From Planctomycetia bacterium (GTDB lineage Bacteria; Planctomycetota; Phycisphaerae; UBA1845; UTPLA1), in NCBI GenBank assembly GCA_015075745.1, contig JABTTW010000001.1, positions 930,001 to 994,000 on the forward strand: DNA of 64,000 bases. Reading direction: 5' to 3'. Of the stretch, positions 51,388 to 61,012 are shown in pieces. The notes under the pieces are model-generated. The model searched no databases. It worked only from the letters and a program-made list of their open reading frames with translations, and was not told where the DNA came from. Position 1 is the stretch's first letter, and each line of letters begins with the position of its first letter. Position numbers and translations under genes: made by a program.

Positions 51388-51672
51388 CTATATGACTCTC
51401 AGCCATCGAAGAAAGCTGCCAATGAGCAATAGATAAACCAAGATGCAGGCAGGCACGACCACAACAGGGAGTTGCGATCGAGAGCGCTTCACATAAGTCC
51501 GCAGCGATGCGACACAGATCAATAGGAGGACACCCACAAATGCCGCATTGGAGATGACGTCGCCCGAGGAGTTCGCCGGTACGACGGTCACGAAGGAACA
51601 CATGGCGGCAATGGCGTGAAACATGATGACGGCCAAGAGCAGAATCGACGGGCGCACTTGGATGGGCTTCAC
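51388..51672 (-). CDS. Small membrane protein coupled to the Rieske gene
   Basis: A 94-residue protein with three hydrophobic segments (SILLLAVIMFHAIAAMCSFV, NAAFVGVLLLICVASL, VVVVPACILVYLLLIGSFL). It starts at a GTG that overlaps the Rieske gene stop (GTGA), so translation is probably coupled. No family is recognised. Confidence 0.6.
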   Translation of the reverse strand: MKPIQVRPSILLLAVIMFHAIAAMCSFVTVVPANSSGDVISNAAFVGVLLLICVASLRTYVKRSRSQLPVVVVPACILVYLLLIGSFLRWLRVI

Positions 51673-52778
51673 GACTCAACGGCCTTTCGCAAGTCTGAAT
51701 GAAGGAGGCGATGAAACAGATGCTCCCCGCCCTCGCGGCGCGGGCTGAGCCGACCCGCGACGTAGGCCCGCGACCCCAGCCCGCGCTGCACCGCCTCGCA
51801 GATGTCGACGTCCTCCTTCTGGACGCGCTCGCCGACGGCGATGCTCGCCCGGTTCCTCGCCTCGGCGGCGCTGGTCGTGTCGTCGAAGTAGAAATCGAAG
51901 ACGACCTCGCAGCGATCGACCCCCAGCGGCCGGACAAGATTGGTGTCCATCACGCCCTCATACCAATTGAGCATGAAGTTCGGATACACCCACCAGTAAT
52001 ACGCCGCTTCGCCCTTGCGAACCGCCGCCGTCTCGGCATCCTTGCCCACCTTCATCGGGCTCCACTGAAGGACCGTCCGCTCGAAGCAGTCGATCATGTA
52101 GTCGTTGTAGTCGATGACGGTGTTGAGGCTCTTGTGCAGATAGGGAATGTGGTAGCCGCCGTCGAGGTAGTTATCGACGTACACCTTCCAGTTGCAGTTC
52201 AGAATGTAACTTCGCCGCTCGAAGAACCGCAGCGAGTCAATATTCAGCTTCGCCACGCGCGGCACGATCTCGCCGAGAAAGTCCGCCAACGCCGCCCCGC
52301 CGGTCGAAAGATTCACAAAGACGAAGTTCTCCCACGTCTCGCATCGGACGGGCACGAGGCCGTTATTCGCTTTGTCGAAGTCATCGGCCCCGGCGAAGTC
52401 GGGCGTGGTCTTCAACGCGCCCGCAAGGTCGTAGGTCCAGCCGTGGTAGGGACATCGCAGGGCGTCGCAAGTGCCCTCCGGCGTGGTCGCCACGGCCGCG
52501 GCATGATGTCGGCAGACGTTGTAAAACGCCCGAAGCTGCCCGTCCTGCCCGCGAACCACCACGATCGGCTCGCCCGCGATCACCGTCGTCACGAAGCTGC
52601 CGGGCTCGCGGAGTTGATCCAGTCGAGCTGCGACCTGCCACGAGCCGCCGAAGACGGCACGGCTTTCAAGCTCGGCGATGCGTGCGTCGGTGTAATACGG
52701 CGCCGGGATCGTCAGCGCCCGATCGAGCGATGCGGCGGGGTCGTAAATGCGAAGGATGTCAGCGAGCGAATCGGCCAT
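51669..52778 (-). CDS. Rieske non-haem iron oxygenase (choline-monooxygenase-like)
   Basis: A 369-residue oxygenase alpha subunit. The Rieske 2Fe-2S site is NVCRHHAAAV plus CPYHGWTYDLAG (CxH...CxxH). The mononuclear iron site is in WKVYVDNYLDGGYHIPYLH, strikingly like plant choline monooxygenase (DNYLDGGYH), with the bridging Asp. The likely reaction is oxygenation of a quaternary amine or related small substrate using an external reductase, which is not in the window. It shares an overlapping small membrane protein gene. The C-terminal LHSDLRKAVES is close to normal length for the family. Confidence 0.85.
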   Translation of the reverse strand: MADSLADILRIYDPAASLDRALTIPAPYYTDARIAELESRAVFGGSWQVAARLDQLREPGSFVTTVIAGEPIVVVRGQDGQLRAFYNVCRHHAAAVATTPEGTCDALRCPYHGWTYDLAGALKTTPDFAGADDFDKANNGLVPVRCETWENFVFVNLSTGGAALADFLGEIVPRVAKLNIDSLRFFERRSYILNCNWKVYVDNYLDGGYHIPYLHKSLNTVIDYNDYMIDCFERTVLQWSPMKVGKDAETAAVRKGEAAYYWWVYPNFMLNWYEGVMDTNLVRPLGVDRCEVVFDFYFDDTTSAAEARNRASIAVGERVQKEDVDICEAVQRGLGSRAYVAGRLSPRREGGEHLFHRLLHSDLRKAVES

Positions 52779-52842
52779 GTGATGGTTTCCCGTATGCGAT
52801 ACGGAAAATCATCGCGGATTCGGCATCGCGGGGCAACGTGTG

Positions 52843-53661
52843 CTAGGCCCGCGGCTGCTGACCGGCCATTACGAAGCGCGGGCCCGAGTCAGTCAGCAGC
52901 GGCGCGATGTAGTCGCGGACGAAGTTGGCGTTCACCGCGTCGGTGTGACCGCCGTAGTTACCGTCCTTGGCGAATTCGGGCCGCCAGTCGATGTTGGTGA
53001 TCTTGCTGTAGAGCCGCCGGGTGTCGTCCCTGGCGTCCGAAGGCACGTGGAAACCCTTGAGCCCGGCAGAACAGGCCCCGCAGAACTGGCGATCGGCCGT
53101 CCCGGCAATCGACACGGCCACACCGAGGACCGCGTCCTTCTCGGAGGTGAAGACATAGAGCCGGCCGCGCACTCGGGCCAGTGCCTTGGTCATGTCGTAA
53201 TGCGAGCTGAGCGATGAACCCAGCAGCACCACATTCTCCACCGGGTGATTCTCCGGCAGCGCCTCCAGCGCAAAGGCGGCAACGGCTGTCCCCGCCGAAA
53301 GTCCGACGAGATTCACCGGCTTGTCCGGATGCGAGTCCATGTACTCGCGGATTCGCTGGGCCAATTCCGCAGCCTTCTCGCGCTTGTACTCGACGCTCGC
53401 GCTTTGATCCGCCCCAACCCCCAGCCCCGTCTGCCACGGGAAGTTGGCAAAGTCGCCGCCGTAGTTGGCCAGCTTAAGCCCTTCGCGGACGCCGTTGCCC
53501 CAATTCGTCAGGACGCCCCCACCACCGGCCCCATCGAGGTAGAAGACGTAGCCGTTCTGGTCGAGGTCGTGGTTGTGCATTTCGGCCTGGCTGCAACCAC
53601 TCGCGGCCGCGGCAAGGGCGAGCAAGCTAACGACGAAAGGACGCACTGGATGTGTGGTCAT
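52843..53661 (-). CDS. Alpha/beta-hydrolase-like lipoprotein
   Basis: A 272-residue exported protein. Signal peptide and lipobox AASGC give a lipid anchor. NGYVFYLDGAGGGG near the N-terminus resembles an oxyanion region, VNLVGLSAGTAVAAF holds a GxSxG nucleophile, YVFTSEKDAVLG holds a candidate Asp, and GGHTDAVN a candidate His, so a Ser-Asp-His triad is complete. The substrate is unknown. ATG 53661 is preferred over 53676 because GAGGAG precedes it by 7 nt. Confidence 0.78.
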   Translation of the reverse strand: MTTHPVRPFVVSLLALAAAASGCSQAEMHNHDLDQNGYVFYLDGAGGGGVLTNWGNGVREGLKLANYGGDFANFPWQTGLGVGADQSASVEYKREKAAELAQRIREYMDSHPDKPVNLVGLSAGTAVAAFALEALPENHPVENVVLLGSSLSSHYDMTKALARVRGRLYVFTSEKDAVLGVAVSIAGTADRQFCGACSAGLKGFHVPSDARDDTRRLYSKITNIDWRPEFAKDGNYGGHTDAVNANFVRDYIAPLLTDSGPRFVMAGQQPRA

Positions 53662-53878
53662 GCGTTGGCTCCTCATTTGGGAGCTTGGATGCAGGCAAGT
53701 CGTCAGGCGTTACCGTCGGACGGCCTCCAAACTTGGCAGGCCATGCGGGGGGGCCTATCATGCCCTGTCGGGGTACTCGAGTGGCGATTTGAACTGACGA
53801 AACGTGCGATCCGTAGACTGTTTTGGGGCCGGCCCCAGGCGCCCCTGACCGAGCGGCACCTACCAGGTATCAATCCAC

Positions 53879-55966
53879 ATGGCTCACGAATTCTTTGGCC
53901 TCAAGGACGCGGAAGATCGGCACCATGCCCACGCGCATGACCACGATCACGACCACAGTCACTTTCACGATCACGCCCAGGGCAATGCGGCCGAGGAGGC
54001 TCGCTGGGCGGGCTTCTGGCTGTTCATCACGCTCGTCGGCGGGTTGCTCGTCGTCACCAGCTACTACGTCCAGTGGTTCAGCCCCAAGGACGCCGCAACG
54101 GGTGAATACCTCTACAAGTTTCAGATGGACCTCGTCGCCGCCATTGGCGCGATCCTGCTTGCCACACGAATCCTCTGGCATGCGATCGCCAACTTGATTC
54201 GCGGCCACATGCACATGGACGAGTTGGTCGCCCTGGCCATCGTCGCGGCGTTCGGCACCGGCGACTATCGCGCGGCCGGGGTCATCGCCTTTTTCCTGCT
54301 GCTGTCGGAGTTAGTTGAGACCCGCACGGCAATCGGAGCCCGGGCAAGCATCGAGGAGCTGATCAAACTGACGCCGAAGACGGCGCGGCTGATTGAGGGC
54401 GGGAGCGAGCGAATCGTGGAAGCGGCACATTTGGCCAAGGGCCAGACGATCCGCGTTCGGCCGGGCGATAGCATTCCCGCGGACGGCAAGGTCGTCAGCG
54501 GCGACTCCACCGTGAACCAGGCAAACATCACCGGCGAATCCTTGCCCGTCGATAAGCGGGTCGGCGAACCCGTCTTTTCCGGAACGATCAATCTGACCGG
54601 GGCGATGGACATCGAGGTGACGAAGGTCGCCGGCGAGACGACGCTGGGGCAGGTTCAGAATCTGATCCTCAAGGCCGAGCGGACGCGCATACCGATCATG
54701 CGCTTGATCGATCAGTATGTCATCTGGTACACGCCGGCGGTGCTGATGCTGGCGTCGTTGGTCCTTTTCTTCAACAAGGACGACAACGGGATTCAGCGTG
54801 CCATCGCCATGTTGGTGGCGAGTTGCCCCTGCGCCCTGATCATGGCGACGCCGACGGCGATGGTGGCGGGCCTGTCCTGCGCGGCGCGGCTGGGCATCCT
54901 GATTAAAGACGTGAAGCATCTGGAGAGCGCCGGTCGCCTGACAGGCGTGGTGTTCGACAAGACCGGCACGCTGACGACGGGCATCCTTTCGGTGACACGG
55001 CTGATTCCTCGCGAAGGGGGTGACGGGGCGGAATTGCTGCGCCTGGCGGCTGCCGCAGAGCAGCTCAGCAATCACCCCGCCGCCAAGGCGCTTCAGGATG
55101 TCGCCCGCGAGGCCAACATCCAAAGCAACAAGCCGGAGAAATTTGAAGAGGTCCCGGGTAAGGGCGTCGTGGCGACGATCAGGGACGAAAAGACGGGCGA
55201 CACCATTCAGGTGCTCGTCGGGCGCGAAACATTCATGCGCGAGCGAGGCGTCGACACCAAAGAGTTGGCCGAGGCGGCGGAGGCCACCGAGGGGATGAGC
55301 CAGCTTTATGTCGCGGCGAACGGACGTCTGCTGGGCTTGATCGGACTCGAGGATCGCACGAGACCGGCAGCGCGCGAGGCGGTAGAGGAACTGCGCAAGA
55401 TCGGCATTCGCAGAGTGGCAATGCTCACCGGCGATCGTCAGGCGGTGGCGCGTCGCGTTGCGGCGGAGATGGGATGTACCGAGTATCGTGCCGATTGCCT
55501 CCCCCAGGAGAAGCTCGATCTGGTCAATGCCATGCGATCCCAGGGGCACCGGGTCATGGTGATCGGCGACGGCGTGAACGACGCACCGGCGCTGGCCGCC
55601 GGAGACCTGGGCGTTGCGATGGGCGCGGCCGGCAGCGACGTGGCGATCAATTCGGCCTCGATCGCCCTGCTTAATAATGACCTGACGCGCATTCCCTTTC
55701 TGATTCGACTGAGCCGGGCGACTCGCCGCGTTGTCCTGCAGAACCTGGTGTTCGGTGTCATGTTCGTCGTCACGGTCATGGCCCTGGGGGCATTTGACGT
55801 GATTGTGCCGACGGTCGCCGCGGTTCTTCACGCGCTATCCAGCTTCGTCGTCGTCTTCAATTCGGCCCGGTTGGTACGCTTCGGCGAGGATCGTGCCACG
55901 CATCAACAGATCATGGCCGCCGAGACAGACCGGAATACCGATATTCCGAGGCCCGCCCTGGCGTAG
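53879..55966 (+). CDS. P1B-type heavy-metal-transporting ATPase
   Basis: A 695-residue P-type ATPase. It has a His/Asp-rich N-terminus ([20 protein letters not shown]) in place of a CxxC metal-binding domain. Core motifs: TGES (actuator loop), [13 protein letters not shown] (CPC in the transport path), DKTGTLTTG (phosphorylated Asp), SNHPAAKAL (HP motif) and [11 protein letters not shown]. The last helices read [15 protein letters not shown], not a classic Cu or Zn signature, so metal specificity (Zn/Cd/Co versus Cu) is unresolved; the His-rich N-terminus suggests Zn- or Co-type metals. The upstream region (53677-53878) includes a run of seven G near 53749 next to TATCAT. Confidence 0.9.
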   Translation: MAHEFFGLKDAEDRHHAHAHDHDHDHSHFHDHAQGNAAEEARWAGFWLFITLVGGLLVVTSYYVQWFSPKDAATGEYLYKFQMDLVAAIGAILLATRILWHAIANLIRGHMHMDELVALAIVAAFGTGDYRAAGVIAFFLLLSELVETRTAIGARASIEELIKLTPKTARLIEGGSERIVEAAHLAKGQTIRVRPGDSIPADGKVVSGDSTVNQANITGESLPVDKRVGEPVFSGTINLTGAMDIEVTKVAGETTLGQVQNLILKAERTRIPIMRLIDQYVIWYTPAVLMLASLVLFFNKDDNGIQRAIAMLVASCPCALIMATPTAMVAGLSCAARLGILIKDVKHLESAGRLTGVVFDKTGTLTTGILSVTRLIPREGGDGAELLRLAAAAEQLSNHPAAKALQDVAREANIQSNKPEKFEEVPGKGVVATIRDEKTGDTIQVLVGRETFMRERGVDTKELAEAAEATEGMSQLYVAANGRLLGLIGLEDRTRPAAREAVEELRKIGIRRVAMLTGDRQAVARRVAAEMGCTEYRADCLPQEKLDLVNAMRSQGHRVMVIGDGVNDAPALAAGDLGVAMGAAGSDVAINSASIALLNNDLTRIPFLIRLSRATRRVVLQNLVFGVMFVVTVMALGAFDVIVPTVAAVLHALSSFVVVFNSARLVRFGEDRATHQQIMAAETDRNTDIPRPALA

Positions 55967-56064
55967 CCGGAGTTCGCTCGATACTTCGACGCCCATGCGT
56001 AATTGGGTGTCGGGCAGACCCCCAGTGGTCGATCTGTTATGATCCGGCTGCTCGGAGAAGCGTG

Positions 56065-56652
56065 ATGGATAAATTTCAGACCGATCCGCACAACATGGGT
56101 AACGACGACTTGGTGACCACGCGTCTTGAGACGCTGGTCAACTTCTTCCGCGAGAAGGGCGTCAACTGGGCACGGAAGAACTCGCTGTGGCCGATGCCGT
56201 TTGCGACGGCGTGCTGTGGAATCGAGCTGATGGCAACCGGCGCGAGCCGCTATGACGTCGCCCGATTCGGCGCCGAGGTGATGCGCTTCAGCCCGCGTCA
56301 GAGCGACCTGCTCATCTGTGCCGGCCGCGTGGCGATCAAGATGATGCCCGTCCTCCAGCGGATTTACCTTCAGATGGCGGAACCCAAATGGGTGATTTCG
56401 ATGGGAGCTTGCGCCTCGACCGGCGGCGTTTTCGATACCTACGCCGTGGTACAGGGAGTCGATCAATTCCTACCCGTTGATGTGTACGTGCCGGGCTGTC
56501 CGCCGCGGCCGGAAACGCTGATCGAGGGCATCATGGCGATTCAGCGACTGGTGGAGAAGGAAGGGATTCGTCCCAGCGCCGAGCGAGAAAAGGGAATGAG
56601 GCACGTCGTCCAGCCGACCTATCAGTTGACGATGCCGACGGCCGCTGAATAA
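56065..56652 (+). CDS. nuoB: NADH-quinone oxidoreductase subunit B
   Basis: A 195-residue PSST/NuoB-type subunit that holds cluster N2. Ligands are in [13 protein letters not shown] (Cys-Cys), GACASTGG and VPGCPPRPE; all four cysteines are present. ATG 56065 is preferred to GTG 56062; GGAGAAG lies 4 nt upstream. The neighbour upstream is a metal ATPase instead of nuoA. Only nuoC follows, then TerC. Isolated nuoBC could belong to a dispersed complex I or to a related membrane hydrogenase. Confidence 0.92.
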   Translation: MDKFQTDPHNMGNDDLVTTRLETLVNFFREKGVNWARKNSLWPMPFATACCGIELMATGASRYDVARFGAEVMRFSPRQSDLLICAGRVAIKMMPVLQRIYLQMAEPKWVISMGACASTGGVFDTYAVVQGVDQFLPVDVYVPGCPPRPETLIEGIMAIQRLVEKEGIRPSAEREKGMRHVVQPTYQLTMPTAAE

Positions 56653-56661
56653 GGATGCGTC

Positions 56662-57195
56662 ATGGCCAAGCCAGAAGAGATGCTCGCCGCGCTGCAATCG
56701 AAATTCCCCTCGATGTCCCTTGAACTGCGCCCCCTTGTGGTGAGGACGAACAAGCCGGCCGATCAATTCTATGTGCGTGTCGAACCGGGCGCGCTGCTCG
56801 AAGTGATGCGTTTCCTGCGGGACGATGAACGCACGAAGTTCGAGCAGCTCATTGACCTGACCTGCGTGGACTATCTGAACTTCCCCGACGCCGCCGATCG
56901 GTACGGCGTGGTGTATTCGCTGCTTTCACTGACACACAACCACCGGCTGTGGATCAAGTGCTTCGTGAACGATCCCAAGCCGACGGTGCCGAGCGTTACT
57001 TCCATCTGGAAAAGCGCGGATTGGATGGAACGCGAAGTTTTCGACATGTTCGGCGTGGTGTTTGAGGGGCATCCGGATCTTCGACGCATCCTGACCTGGG
57101 ACGAGTTTGAAGCCTACCCGCTGCGTAAGGACTATCCGCTGCGCGGCAAGGGCGAGCGCGAAGACTACCCGGTCATACACCGCACCGACGCATGA
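56662..57195 (+). CDS. nuoC: NADH-quinone oxidoreductase subunit C
   Basis: A 177-residue 30-kDa-type subunit. The signature WKSADWMEREVFDMFGVVFEGHPDLRRIL is textbook, followed by FEAYPLRKDYPLRGKGERE. It forms part of the peripheral arm of complex I. It begins 9 nt after nuoB, with AAGGATG upstream, so the pair is co-transcribed. nuoD is not next; a TerC gene on the other strand follows. Confidence 0.93.
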   Translation: MAKPEEMLAALQSKFPSMSLELRPLVVRTNKPADQFYVRVEPGALLEVMRFLRDDERTKFEQLIDLTCVDYLNFPDAADRYGVVYSLLSLTHNHRLWIKCFVNDPKPTVPSVTSIWKSADWMEREVFDMFGVVFEGHPDLRRILTWDEFEAYPLRKDYPLRGKGEREDYPVIHRTDA

Positions 57196-57216
57196 TGGAC
57201 TGACGCCATTTTCGCT

Positions 57217-57951
57217 TCAGCGATCGATCGGCGCCGTCTGAGCCATCTGCACCTGTCTCACGCGTTGGTTCAAGAGCTCAACGACCAGCGAGAAAGCCAT
57301 CGCAAAATAGATGTACCCCCTGGGGATGTGCTGCCCGCAGCCATCGGCGACGAGCATCACGCCGATCAGCAGCAGGAAGGAAAGGGCCAGAATCTTCACG
57401 GTGGGATGACGCTCAACGAATGCGGAAATCGGCCCAGCCGCGACGAGCATGATTCCCACGGAGATCACGACTGCGGCAATCATGATGGTGATATCGCGGG
57501 CCATGCCGACGGCGGTAATGACCGAGTCGAGGGAGAATACGACATCGATCATTATGATCTGGATGATGACCGCCTTGAATGAGTCCGAGACCTTGGCCAT
57601 CGACTCTTTGCCCGAGGGCCCCTCCATCTTGTGATGGATTTCAAAGGTCGCCTTGCCGATCAGGAACAGCCCGCCAACCAGCATGATGAGGTCTCGGCCG
57701 CTGAAGGGATGGCCAATGACGCTGAAGAGTTCGGCGGTCAGCCTTGTTACCCAACTGATGCCGAACAGGAGCAGGATGCGCGTGATCATCGCGAGGAGGA
57801 GCCCGGTCCGCCGAGCCCTGGGCTGCAGGGGCGCATCGAGCTTGCCGGCGAGGATGGCGATAAAGATGATGTTGTCGATGCCGAGGACGATTTCGAGCCC
57901 GGTCAAAGTCAGTAGAGCAACTCCATTCTCTACTGTCAGTAATTCTGTCAT
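57217..57951 (-). CDS. TerC-family membrane protein
   Basis: A 244-residue polytopic protein. Family residues: GLEIVLGIDNIIFIAILAG (Asp in helix 1) and QIIMIDVVFSLDSVITAVGM (Asp in the SLDSV motif). TerC proteins are tied to tellurite resistance and metal (Mn) homeostasis and membrane protein metalation. ATG 57951 has AAAGGG 7 nt upstream; 57984 is an in-frame alternative. It is convergent with nuoC. Confidence 0.9.
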   Translation of the reverse strand: MTELLTVENGVALLTLTGLEIVLGIDNIIFIAILAGKLDAPLQPRARRTGLLLAMITRILLLFGISWVTRLTAELFSVIGHPFSGRDLIMLVGGLFLIGKATFEIHHKMEGPSGKESMAKVSDSFKAVIIQIIMIDVVFSLDSVITAVGMARDITIMIAAVVISVGIMLVAAGPISAFVERHPTVKILALSFLLLIGVMLVADGCGQHIPRGYIYFAMAFSLVVELLNQRVRQVQMAQTAPIDR

Positions 57952-58051
57952 CTTGATACCCTTTTTGCGGGTCTCGGTCGGCATCGGTCTGCCGAACCTG
58001 TAACCCGCTCGATCGCCGCCTCATCCAATTCCGCATCTATGAGGCGGACTT

Positions 58052-58981
58052 ATGAATCAAAGATTCCTTAGTAATTACTATCGGATAATCGGCTCGGCCA
58101 TTCTGCTCTCCGCGGGCGGCTGCGCCAAACCCATGCTCAGCCTGAGCGATGTCGTCGTTGTAAACGGCGGGCAGACGGCCATCGACGCGCTGTCCGAGCA
58201 TAGCTCGCCGCTTGGTGATGTCGACCAATTGACCGGTGTGAATGTCGAGTTTTTTGCCGGGGATCAAACGCTGGGAACGGCCCGAACTGACCAAGGCGGT
58301 TGGGCTCGTTGGCGTTGTCATCTGCCCGACGGGGCGTCATCGGTGCGAGCAAGGGCCGTCGTCGACGGACAGACGGTCGAGGCCGAGGGCGGCGTGTTCG
58401 CGTGGGATCCGAAGCGCACCATCATCGTGTGCGACATCGACGAGACGGTGTCAGCGACGAGCTACACAGCCTTATTGGCCAAGGGGGAGGATGATCTTGG
58501 CTCGCAGCCGCTGCCGGGCGCGGTGAAGGCCATGACGGATTTGAGTAAACGGTTTAACTTGATCTATATCACGGGCCGACCGAGATTCCTGCTCAACAAG
58601 AGCCGACGCTGGCTGAAGACCAACGGCTTTCCCGCGGCCCCGGTGGTTACTGCGCCGACGCTTAAAGAGGCCATCCGGGTGCAGAAGTTCAAAGGCGGTC
58701 AGATTGCCGACTTGCAGTGCCTGTCCTCAAATCTGCTCATCGGGATCGGTAACGCCATGACCGACTCAGAGGCCTACGCCGCCAACGGACTGGTTACACT
58801 CATCATAGATGAGGGCGATTCCAACCGATTTCGTTCTCACGCGATTGTCGTACGCGACTGGGAGATGATCGGCCGATTTTTCGAGGCTAACCGCGAGGTG
58901 CTTGAGGATCCGGCGAGACTGTCATCGCTCATCCAACGTGAAGGAATGCTCTATCGTCCGGTCCGGCGATACATGCCCTGA
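58052..58981 (+). CDS. HAD/LNS2-like phosphatase-fold lipoprotein
   Basis: A 309-residue exported protein with a lipobox SAGGC (Cys 24). An immunoglobulin-like domain (about 50-120) precedes a HAD-fold domain. Motif I is VCDIDETVSAT (DxDxT), followed by GAVKAMTDLSKRFNLIYITGRP (motif II Thr), KFKGGQIADLQ (Lys) and IGNAMTDSEAYAANG (motif IV). This fits LNS2/lipin-like or acid-phosphatase HAD subgroups. It would act outside the cytoplasm on a phosphorylated lipid or sugar; the substrate is unknown. The region upstream is divergent from terC. Confidence 0.8.
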   Translation: MNQRFLSNYYRIIGSAILLSAGGCAKPMLSLSDVVVVNGGQTAIDALSEHSSPLGDVDQLTGVNVEFFAGDQTLGTARTDQGGWARWRCHLPDGASSVRARAVVDGQTVEAEGGVFAWDPKRTIIVCDIDETVSATSYTALLAKGEDDLGSQPLPGAVKAMTDLSKRFNLIYITGRPRFLLNKSRRWLKTNGFPAAPVVTAPTLKEAIRVQKFKGGQIADLQCLSSNLLIGIGNAMTDSEAYAANGLVTLIIDEGDSNRFRSHAIVVRDWEMIGRFFEANREVLEDPARLSSLIQREGMLYRPVRRYMP

Positions 58982-59229
58982 CACCTGCACGCATCGCCAA
59001 ATTGCTGAGCCGATCCTGTCGCGCACGCCCCGGGGCGGGAGGTGTGCACTTCTCTAAGGCTTGATGACCGGTTCTCATCATTTCCCAGTCGGACGCTCCG
59101 CGATAGACTGGGCGCGGAAGTCTTACGGAAAGAAATTCTCAGATTTTCGTGAGAAGCGCCGGGACTGTCATCGAATAATTATTGACCTGAATGTTTGGGT
59201 TGCCTTGTCGGTCTTACTGGAGCTCTTAT

Positions 59230-60888
59230 ATGGGAATTGGCAGATCGTGTGCCTGCGGTCGTGGACTGATTGGCGTGGTTTTCCGATGCGCCCTTGTTGC
59301 CGGAGTTTCGCTGAATCTTGCTTCGATTTCGAGACTGCGGGCGGACTCAGTGAATTCGCCCAACATCACCATGAACGCAGACACCAACCGGGCTTCTGCC
59401 ACCGGCGCGGGAGCGGGCAACGTCTCGGTGGTCATCAATACGATTACCGTGGCCGAGACCATCGTGACTGAGTATTCATCCGGAGCGGGAAAGGGGATTA
59501 CCCTCACGGTTCGTCCGGGCTTTCAGTTCGACCCCGCCTCCAATTTGACGGCCCAAAGCAGCACGATTGGAATCAACGGCGGCGGAAACAATGTCGTCGC
59601 CACCGTCACGCCGGCCGGCACGGCCAATGAAGTGATCACGTTTAATTTCACGAGTGGGACCAGCGGCGGACAGGACATCATTCGCATCAATGGCATCCGG
59701 ATCAGGATTCTCAGCGCGGCCGGTGCAGCAGGGCCTGCGCAAACCACGATAAATATCACCACTACCGCTGCAGGCGGCGCCTTTACCAATCAGGGAATCG
59801 TTGCAGCGACGATCAACAAGGGCTCACCTGATCATCTGCTCTTTTCAACACAGCCGGGCAACACGCAAGCGGGCGTCGATACCCTTCCGTCAGTCGCCAT
59901 CGTGGACTTCGGCAACAATATCGTGACGAACGATCCGCGCACGATCACAATGGCGATCCAGAATAATCCTGGAGCCGCCACGCTTTCCGGGGCTACGCAG
60001 CGATCGACCGTTAACGGCATCGCGGCATGGGTTGCGGCTGACGATCTTCAGATTACAACCGCCTCAACGGGGTACACAATCAGGGCGACACACAGTGGCG
60101 AATCGTTCAACGCCAGCGACATGGTGGACAGCGCCGCATTTGACATCACCGCGGGCAATCCAGGCGGACTCACGATCACACGGCAGCCCGTCACGACCGC
60201 GGCGGGTGACGATATCCTGATTGATGTGACGGCGGTGGACGAATTCGGCAATGCACTGACCGGGACGCCGCTCAACGTCACGCTGGATTCCGCGGTAAAT
60301 CCAGGTGGCTGGCCGCTTCTTTCGACGACGGGCCTGACCAAGCCAACTGTCAACGGTGTGGCATCCTGGAGCGCGGCGGACGATTTGCGAATAAATGTCA
60401 AGACGACAGGCTACGTGCTGGCGGCATCGGGCCTGGGGGCCCCGGTATTATCCGATTCATTCGACATAACGCCGAATACCCCTCGTCTGCTCAGGTTTGT
60501 CCAGCAACCCACCAACACGACTCAAAACGCTGCGATGAATCCACCCGTAACCGTGGAAATCATCGACCTGTTCGGCAATCGAACAACCAGCAACGCCGGT
60601 GTGCTGCTGACATTGCAGACGGCGCCGTGCGGCGGAAATCTGGCCGGTGCGGTCGCCAATGCCACCGACGGCCTGGCAACCTTTGCGGCGCTTACGCTCG
60701 ACCGGGCATGCGACGGCGATGTATTGAATGCGTCATCCGGCAGCCTGGTCACTGAGGATTCTCAGCCGTTCAATGTGACAGGCGGGACCTGTGGAACCTG
60801 CGGCCAGGGCGTGGCGGTCTCTGTCGTTCCTCTGCCGGCTATTTGGATCGTCGCGCGCAATCGCCTCAAGCGATCTCGGCGGCGTTAG
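59230..60888 (+). CDS. Secreted Ig-like repeat protein
   Basis: A 552-residue exported protein, beginning at ATG 59230 with TGGAG 9 nt upstream (another in-frame ATG is 59191). A signal segment (GLIGVVFRCALVAGVSLNLA) precedes repeats of an invasin/filamin-like beta-sandwich: HLLFSTQPGNTQAGVDTLPS, GLTITRQPVTTAAGDDIL and LLRFVQQPTNTTQNAAMNPP each open one repeat, and each includes VxIxDxFGN. The C-terminus has PLPAIWIVARNRLKRSRRR, a short membrane-like stretch plus basic residues, resembling a sorting tail. It is likely surface-associated. Lower GC in places. Confidence 0.78.
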   Translation: MGIGRSCACGRGLIGVVFRCALVAGVSLNLASISRLRADSVNSPNITMNADTNRASATGAGAGNVSVVINTITVAETIVTEYSSGAGKGITLTVRPGFQFDPASNLTAQSSTIGINGGGNNVVATVTPAGTANEVITFNFTSGTSGGQDIIRINGIRIRILSAAGAAGPAQTTINITTTAAGGAFTNQGIVAATINKGSPDHLLFSTQPGNTQAGVDTLPSVAIVDFGNNIVTNDPRTITMAIQNNPGAATLSGATQRSTVNGIAAWVAADDLQITTASTGYTIRATHSGESFNASDMVDSAAFDITAGNPGGLTITRQPVTTAAGDDILIDVTAVDEFGNALTGTPLNVTLDSAVNPGGWPLLSTTGLTKPTVNGVASWSAADDLRINVKTTGYVLAASGLGAPVLSDSFDITPNTPRLLRFVQQPTNTTQNAAMNPPVTVEIIDLFGNRTTSNAGVLLTLQTAPCGGNLAGAVANATDGLATFAALTLDRACDGDVLNASSGSLVTEDSQPFNVTGGTCGTCGQGVAVSVVPLPAIWIVARNRLKRSRRR

Positions 60889-61008
60889 AAAAGTCGCCTG
60901 TTATTCTAAAGCGGCTCCTGGATGATTGGACGATGCTCCGCGAGCGATGCTTTTCGGCCCGCTTCCTTACGGGCGCGGCTCTGATCGTTCGCTAACGCGG
61001 CAACCGCC

Positions 61009-61012
61009 ATAA
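61009..61012. repeat. Target-site duplication ATAA, left
   Basis: ATAA adjoins the left IS end and recurs at 62604-62607 adjoining the right end. Confidence 0.8.

Noticed and set aside
53745..53770. Run of seven G upstream of the metal ATPase as a second phase-variable site
   Set aside because: It is shorter and not between recognisable -35 and -10 boxes, although a TATCAT follows.
54311..55831. 506-residue minus-strand frame inside the P-type ATPase gene
   Set aside because: Antisense shadow of a gene with all ATPase motifs intact.
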